From Helicostylum pulchrum (Eukaryota > Mucoromycota > Mucoromycetes > Mucorales > Mucoraceae): DNA of 64,000 nucleotides. Where the stretch lies: assembly GCA_025677825.1 (NCBI GenBank), contig JAIXMO010000073.1, positions 1 through 64,000 of the forward strand, read 5' to 3'. Within the stretch, counting starts at the first letter, position 1, and each line of letters opens with the position of its first letter. The notes under the pieces are model-generated. The model did not search any database, was not told where the DNA came from, and saw only the letters and a program-made list of their open reading frames with translations. Below are positions 58,261 through 64,000 of the stretch, one piece after another. The position numbers and the translations under genes were made by a program.

Positions 58261-61178
58261 TTATTTTTGTGATGCTTGCTTTCTTGTAAAAATCTCGGGT
58301 CGTCTACTCGTCTCCCTCAAGCTGACCAGAATCTTTCTGAAGTTTAATGCTGCAGCGAGGTCCCTATTCCATAGCTTTCTTCTGGACTCCTCGACAAGAT
58401 ATTGGGGATTTTTTCAACTAAAAAGTCATTGTTATTATCATTAAAGTTCTAGTGCTACATTACTGTCATATTCTTACCGTAATAGCCCATGACACTTCAC
58501 TGTTGGCATTGTAATTCTTCCATAAGGGCGAGGATTGATTACAGTTTTGAAATTTTCCAAATCATCTTCACAGCTAGGGTACTTAGAAGAAGATTTAAAT
58601 TCATCGATTAGGTGAACTGTAAACCCATTTTTTTAAGCATGCAAATAGGACCCTTGTTTCTTGTAGGTTCATGAAATTTAGTATTCCGGGCAGACCAGTT
58701 ACCAATGACCGAGATAGAATTCGGACCAAATTTATTCTTCAGTTTTCTTACCAATGTCTCGTCGTTTTGATTATAATAAATTTTGCTTGAGAATTTCATT
58801 TTTCAAAACGGTAGAATATGAAGTTTCTCTAACAACTCGCTTATACGTTGTTTTAAGTTGGCCTGTTTGCCTATGAACATTTCGTTGGCAAGTTCAAGCA
58901 CTTCAGCCTTGACGGTATCATTTAATCGTTTCGAAATATGTTTTTGCTGCAGCCTTATTTTTATATAGGTGGCGTACAGTTGAGAGTTTGAAGCGCTGTT
59001 AGGAGAGAAGTCATGGATATTTTTTTACAAACCAGTCCCCAAAGTACAGGTTACCCTTCTTATCCTCTCGAAAGTCGAACAAAGAACCGGGGAAATACAT
59101 CTCTTCAGATTTATGAGTTTCATTTCCATAGTATTCGCTTAATATTTTGTTTATGGAAGCTCTTGCCTTTTATATAACTTGTGAAGTTGTCAGCGTTTAC
59201 AGTAGACGATTGCGATTTAGAAAGAAGTGTTTCCGCATTTTGGACGATGGATGGCTTGGTTACTTTGCGTAGCTTTCTAAAATGCCTTGATTTTTTAGAT
59301 CTGTTCGTCTTTCGAAAAATAAACATCTCTTTTTTGTCGGCAGCACTCGTCTCTTTCATACGATATAAAATGTCACGTCTACCAGGATCGCTTAAAACAC
59401 AGTTTTCAATTGTTTCTTTTAACTGCTTCTATCAAATCTTCGATGTATCTGGTACTATCACTTTTTGATTCTGGCTTCTTTGCGGTTCTTTTTGGAACGT
59501 TTTTTCTGCCGGTTGGAACATTTTGCTTAATCACGGAGACACCAATCCCATCAGTTTCCATTGTCCCTTCAAACTTGAGAGACTTTTTGACACCTTGATT
59601 TTTGAAGGCTTTTTTTTCCAAGTTAAGTACTTTACGCCAAATATCGAATTTATCCTTCAAAGGTTTTTTATTCTTGAGAATATAGCAACTTACGGTCTTA
59701 CTATCTAATGTAATATATGCTGGAATAAATGTTGCGTAAAGGAAAACAGTTGAATTTTTCAGCGCGAGTTTGTAAAAATCTTTGAAGTGATTCGTTGGGC
59801 GAGCCGCTACATCATAAAAAATAGAATCTTTTTGAAATTTATAGCTGTCAGGGTATGCAGAGAGAACATTTCTTATACACGATCTAGACGTTTCATCCAA
59901 GATGTTGGCAGGAGGCATTTTTTTACTTGCGACGACAAGCTTTACTTGAGTACATGGGTTAAAAACCTCTTTATGACGAGCTTATTTTATATCTTTTTCA
60001 GTAAACCCTTCGGCTTTCGTTCTTTCGCGGATATTGTTCAACTTTTCGTCTTTTCCGAACAGTTTATTCAACATGGTACGTAATCTAGTACCAAAATGCG
60101 CTTTTATGTTGTTTTGATAGGCGGTTCGAATTTTCGTGCATTCATACAAGGCAATTTGCTGAGAATGTACCAACTTTGGCGGGATGTAGCTGGTATCTTT
60201 ACAATAGGAGTCTTTGTGTTTAGCAATTAGTTGTCTATATAATTTTGTAGAGTCTTTCGATTTGGTTTTCCCAGAGTCACTGCCATCGCGCACCTGTTTA
60301 TGCACAAGACTCAAGAACACTTCCACGAAAAAGTTCTTGTTGACGAAGCTGTTCAAGTCGAATCCAATATTTACTGCCAACTCCTTTACAAAGTTATATT
60401 TGGTAAAGGTAAATGTATGAGAGGCTACTTTGTTTACAATATCCACAAATTCATGTAATGGCTGGAGGTATTCTGGCTTCCATATATTACTTATAGTTGC
60501 TTTTACGGCTATAACTTGTTTACTTATAGCAGGTTCTTCTTTGGTATTCGTCGAGCTTGCTCCAGAATCAGCTGCTTTTTTAATGTTTAGATCGGCTTTA
60601 TCAGTAGCAGTTGAAGTAGATTTAACGACAACATTTTTAGATCCTTTTTTGATTGGAATGGACTTGCTCGATTCCCCTAAATCAACACTTTTGACAGTTG
60701 ATTCATCAAAGTAGTCACTGGAGTGAAAGTCATAGTCCGCAAGAGTTATAACATTGGTGTGTGCTGTAGAGGAGCTACTCGTGTTTGTGCTTCCAACTTC
60801 ATTTCGGATACACACAGTATCTAAAGCCTTTTCCTTTCCCTTTCCCTTGCCCTTGCCCTTGCACTTCTTATCTCGAGACTGAGTCAGTTGGGTGTTCGCT
60901 TTGACTTTTGTTTTTACGTTAGATTTTTTATGTATTGAAAGTTTATTATAATAATACATACCTTTTCTTTTTCTAGTAATAATTGGAGGCTGAAGATCAT
61001 CATCATCTAAATCATCTTTGACGGTTTTATTTACTTCTTCCAAGTCTGCTGCTCTTCCACAGGACCCGCCTATTCCATTACCAATTATGTTGTCAGTATC
61101 ATTACATAAGTCACTGAAATAACTATATACTTTACCCTCTGTCCCTTTCCTTTTCACTTCTTTTCCTTTTTTCTTCAT
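58261..61178 (-). pseudogene. TnpB/Fanzor1-like RuvC nuclease gene, nearly full length but inactivated (copy C)
   Basis: This is the best-preserved copy. ATG at 61178 opens a 398-codon frame: a basic, disordered N-terminus (KCKGKGKGKGKEKAL), then a helical domain (LQPLHEFVDIVNKVASHTF, QQIALYECTKIRTAYQNNI). One in-frame TAA (59984-59982) separates it from a further open frame to 59406 (CIRNVLSAYPDSYKFQKDS, METDGIGVSVIKQN). A one-base shift then leads to RuvC-I, CVLSDPGRRDILYRM (Asp codons 59389-59387 and 59374-59372). Further pieces: SRHFRKLRKVTKPSIVQ, YFPGSLFDFREDKKGNLYFG, SVIGNWSARNTKFHEPTRNKG split before GLQFT. The zinc ribbon region reads VHLIDEFKSSSKYPSC with Tyr for the first Cys, then CHGLLR, a GTAAGA...TTTAG intron (58477-58418), a stop where Cys is expected and KNPQY. 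RuvC-III is KLWNRDLAAALNFRKIL (Asp codon 58362-58360). It ends with TAA at 58263-58261. Confidence 0.72.
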
Positions 61179-61194
61179 TTGCTCAAGCTATAGT

Positions 61195-61324
61195 CTCTTC
61201 TTTGAAATGTAAAAAAAAGGCTTAAGAAAAAAAAACTAAAGAAAAGAAAAAGCTAAAGAAAAAAAAAAGAAAAAAAAGAAAAGAAAAAGCTAAAAAAAAA
61301 AAAAAAAGAAAAAAAAAAAGAAAA
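61195..61324. repeat. Poly-A/G low-complexity repeat with AAAAGCTAAAGAAA units
   Basis: Imperfect tandem array of A-rich units (AAAGCTAAAGAAA, AAAGAAAAGAAAAAGCTAA), directly upstream of the start of RuvC copy C. It may be a decayed element end or simple-sequence expansion. Confidence 0.75.
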
Positions 61325-62612
61325 GTGATAGGTATAAATTGTTGCATATAATTCGGAACGGGTTTTTTTTTTCAAAACACTGTACCTGCAATGTTGACAA
61401 CAGTTATTAAAAATAACTGTTAATATCAAAAAATAAAAATAACGTAAAATAAATGTGATATCGACAGTTATAAAATATAAAAGTAATATCTAAAATAAAT
61501 AATAAGAAAAACGTCAAGAAATCATCAGTGTTATATACACGCTATATGTCTACACCTTTTGGTTATTATTTTATGTTGGCTTTATTTTGACAAGTACAGA
61601 TTTATTACGGATAAGTCTATACCGCGTGTATTTTCCTTATAAAAAGACGCAAGATAGAGGCTTGTAACTTGTAGCTTACTTATAGATAATGTGACATTGA
61701 TTTATGTAAATCAGTTACATGATCTTGTAAAGAGTTTAAACAGTCTTTATAATTATATTATCAAATCGATAGAAAATAGGACATATCTGATAATATATGT
61801 CAAAGATATATACTATATTTTTATAAAGCTTACGTAACTTCATATGAGAATATGTAATACGTAGATACATCAATAACAAGAACTTATCAGACTTAAAAAC
61901 GTTTATGGTTTTTTGCACACTTAGTTTTAAAAGCAAAAAGAAAGAATTAAAACCTTCACTCGGTAACGCCAATTTGACCTCTCCCAAACAGACAAACTAA
62001 AGATTTGAAAACAACAATCATTTACAAATCATTTTCTAACCAGCGCCATTCATTTTCTTAAAATGGACAATATTTATCAGCTGCACTATATATATTTAAC
62101 ATCCTTATTATATTACAAAATTTAAATACTTTTTTTTTATTTGAATTAAAGCACCAAATATACAATCGAAAGTATAGTCTATAGATATTTTTTTTTCAAG
62201 AGGTTTAACATTCAATAGTCAACCTTAATTGACTGGTCTATCCTCTCTAAGAGGGGATCTTATAAGTAAAACAGAGATTCCATAAAATATTATATGTAAA
62301 CCCTCAGGGCGACGTAGAGAAGGCCTGGCGAATCCTGTCCAGGTCTGCTAGTGTGTTTATATCAGACATGGTCTGAATTTTCTCCACAAAGTGGCGCACT
62401 TAAAAATTTCTTCCCTCATTCTCAAACAGCCACCAGTATACCTTTTGCCAAAATGATGTCGCAAAAAAAAAGGAGAATTCTTCAGCGTGACCATTTCGAT
62501 TGCAAATTCCTGTAATGTCATCGAATAGGTTGATTGTCTGAGATTTAATTAAAGCAAACTTTTTTTCGATCGTTTTTTTTTTCTTATTCTACTCTTTTAT
62601 CTATAATAAAAT
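61325..62612. other. Intergenic, 1.3 kb, upstream of the FBXO9-like gene
   Basis: AT-rich. The middle part has no recognisable features. A coding-like minus-strand remnant lies at 62301-62460. The last 150 bp, with T tracts, should contain the promoter of the F-box gene at 62613. Confidence 0.45.
62301..62460 (-). pseudogene. Possible C-terminal coding remnant, unassigned
   Basis: One minus-strand frame reads SFWQKVYWWLFENEGRNF, a TAA, then VRHFVEKIQTMSDINTLADL and a terminal DRIRQAFSTSP before TGA. Composition is protein-like and the G+C is locally higher than its surroundings. No start or partner was found. It may be the end of a dispersed repeat protein. Confidence 0.35.
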
Positions 62613-64000
62613 ATGGGGGATTCAAATAATAACAGCAATCCAGAAAAGGTACTTGAAGAGTTTCGAAATGCTTGGAAACAAGAGGTTAAAAAAAAGCATG
62701 TACGCGATAAACCAGAAAGCAGCACAACTCTTGCTCAAACAAAACAAGAGGATACACTGATAGAAGAGGAGGGACTTGCCAAAGTTATTGATAAAACCAA
62801 AACGTTGGATATAAATACCCCTGTCACTGCTATGGATCATTATATGATTGCTGTTGATAATGAACGTCAGGGAAAATTAGGTCAAGGTAATAAATACAGT
62901 GATGATGAAATCGTTTCGTCCTACTGACATACGCACAACCGCAGCATTGGATAGCTACCGTCGTGCTTTTAAACTGGATCCTGATATTGATTATGCGTAC
63001 AAAAGGCATTATCAAGAAACAATTTTGCCTAGTATTCAGGATAATAAGGATAAACCCGTAAAACAAGAAGGTGAATTTAAACATATCATACCTTTAGGAA
63101 AAGAGTATACTGCACCTTCTGCTACACGAAAGGACCCTTTAGCAGATTTGATCATGGAATTTTTGAATGATACTGATGTATCCTATATACCTCAACTTGA
63201 TTATAAGCCAGTAGCCATAGCTAAATTACCGAGTAAGTTTTTTTCTGTTAAAGATGAGGAGGCAAAAAAAAAAAAAAAAAAAAAAAATTAATTAAACTGT
63301 TTTGCAGGTGAGATTATGCTTCAAATATTACGCCATTCGGTATTAAGTTCTGTTTCCACTATACCTTATTTTGCACTTGCGTGCAAGAAATTCTTCTTGC
63401 TAAGTAGAGATCCATCTGTATGGCAATACGCTTGTATGCATGTATTTAAAACCCCAGGTATGAGCTTGGGAGAATCTAGAATATGTCAATCAGAGCATGT
63501 AGAAAGATACGACGGACATTGGATGCGAATGTTTATTGATCGACCACGTATTCGATATGATGGAGTTTATATCTCAACCTGCCATTATATCCGACCAGGT
63601 ATATCTGAAACTGCTTGGGAAAAACCCATTCACTTGGTAACATATTACAGATACCTTCGTTTCTTTCCTGACGGAACAATATTAAAACATTTATCAACTG
63701 AAGAGCCGAAACATGTGGTCAAACTACTGGTACCTGGATTTAACCGTAAACAATGCTTCCACGGTAACTTTGATATTCACCATGACGACCAAATAATTAT
63801 CGTTATGAAGGATAGTAACCTTAGAAATGAAACATTTCATTTGACCTTAAAAATCAAAACCACTCACCGTGGAAGACACAACAAATTGAATTGGGTTGAT
63901 TATACCAGCATAAGTTGCTTGCCTGATAGAGATGATGACCATTTTGATTTAAAACTATTCAAACCCTTCTTCTTTAGCCCTGTAAAAAGCTACAAAGTGG
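62613..64000 (+). CDS. FBXO9: FBXO9/Hrt3-type F-box protein, cut by window edge
   Basis: Exons 62613-62886, 62945-63232 and 63308 onward (open at the right edge). Both introns are GT-AG and phase-consistent; intron 2 carries a long A run. The N-terminus is hydrophilic (VLEEFRNAWKQEVKKK), followed by a TPR-like helical stretch (AMDHYMIAVDNERQGKLGQ, ALDSYRRAFKLDPDIDYAY). The F-box then reads LPSEIMLQILRHSVLSS...CKKFFLLSRDPSVWQYACMHVF. The conserved C-terminal domain of FBXO9/Hrt3 follows: WMRMFIDRPRIRYDGVYISTCHYIRPG, YYRYLRFFPDGTIL and FHGNFDIHHDDQI. This is the substrate-receptor subunit of an SCF ubiquitin ligase, linked in yeast and animals to growth signalling and protein turnover. Only the last residues are missing. 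Confidence 0.92.

Noticed and set aside
61195..61324. A/G-rich tandem array as a possible CRISPR-like or centromeric repeat
   Set aside because: Units are irregular simple sequence without unique spacers; best treated as low complexity.
1..64000. tRNA or rRNA genes
   Set aside because: I looked for B-box-like and rRNA-conserved strings and saw none I could support; the one GGTTCAAGTTG-like string near 57414 is in a coding remnant.

Overview
The window is AT-rich eukaryotic DNA with many short GT-AG introns (about 45-90 nt) and compact genes. It is almost certainly fungal. An early-diverging lineage, Mucoromycota/Mucorales-like, fits best: it combines a kinase-like/BEACH/WD40 (WDR81-type) protein, a VWA8 orthologue, poly-Q/poly-H C2H2 factors and a heavy load of decayed DNA transposons. 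The taxon is an inference from gene content; no rRNA or tRNA was seen.

Layout. 0-1.3 kb: decayed minus-strand remnant, probably TnpB/Fanzor-like, running off the left edge. 2.1-8.6 kb: MATE transporter, BRI3-like small membrane protein, TVP38/TMEM64-like membrane protein (with a homopolymer frameshift), an unassigned 330-aa protein and a small zinc-ribbon protein. 9.5-16.6 kb: mobile-element cluster. A complete but dead Tc1/mariner-type element (9626-11234, about 127-bp terminal inverted repeats, TA target) sits inside the 5' end of a FAR1/MULE-type transposase gene, followed by a decayed RuvC (TnpB/Fanzor-like) gene. 16.6-19.4 kb: gene-poor. 19.4-21.9 kb: a GEP4-type mitochondrial phosphatidylglycerophosphatase and a convergent unassigned Ser/Pro/Thr-rich protein. 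22.1-24.9 kb: remnants of a DDE transposase and of another RuvC-type gene. 25.8-29.0 kb: a Gyp1/TBC1D22 Rab-GAP and a C2H2 zinc-finger protein. 31.2-32.2 kb: another RuvC-type remnant.

32.6-54.5 kb is the main gene-dense block: VWA8 (10 exons, 1862 aa), a WDR81-like pseudokinase-BEACH-WD40 protein (15 exons, about 1811 aa), a secreted Ala/Gln/Pro-rich protein, FRA10AC1, SHQ1, a methyltransferase-domain protein, a coiled-coil protein, mitochondrial ribosomal protein bL35m and an F-box-like protein. Intergenic gaps here are often tiny: 24 bp between the SHQ1 and methyltransferase stop codons, and 41 bp between the start codons of the divergent coiled-coil and bL35m genes. 55.6-61.2 kb: two more RuvC-type remnants, including the best preserved one (58261-61178, minus). 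62.6 kb to the end: an FBXO9/Hrt3-type F-box gene cut by the window edge.

The most notable system is a set of about six TnpB/Fanzor-like (RuvC nuclease) transposon copies of at least two, probably three, subfamilies. All are broken; several have lost zinc-ribbon cysteines but keep recognisable RuvC motifs. They share the window with Tc1/mariner and MULE elements, one nested inside the other at base resolution.
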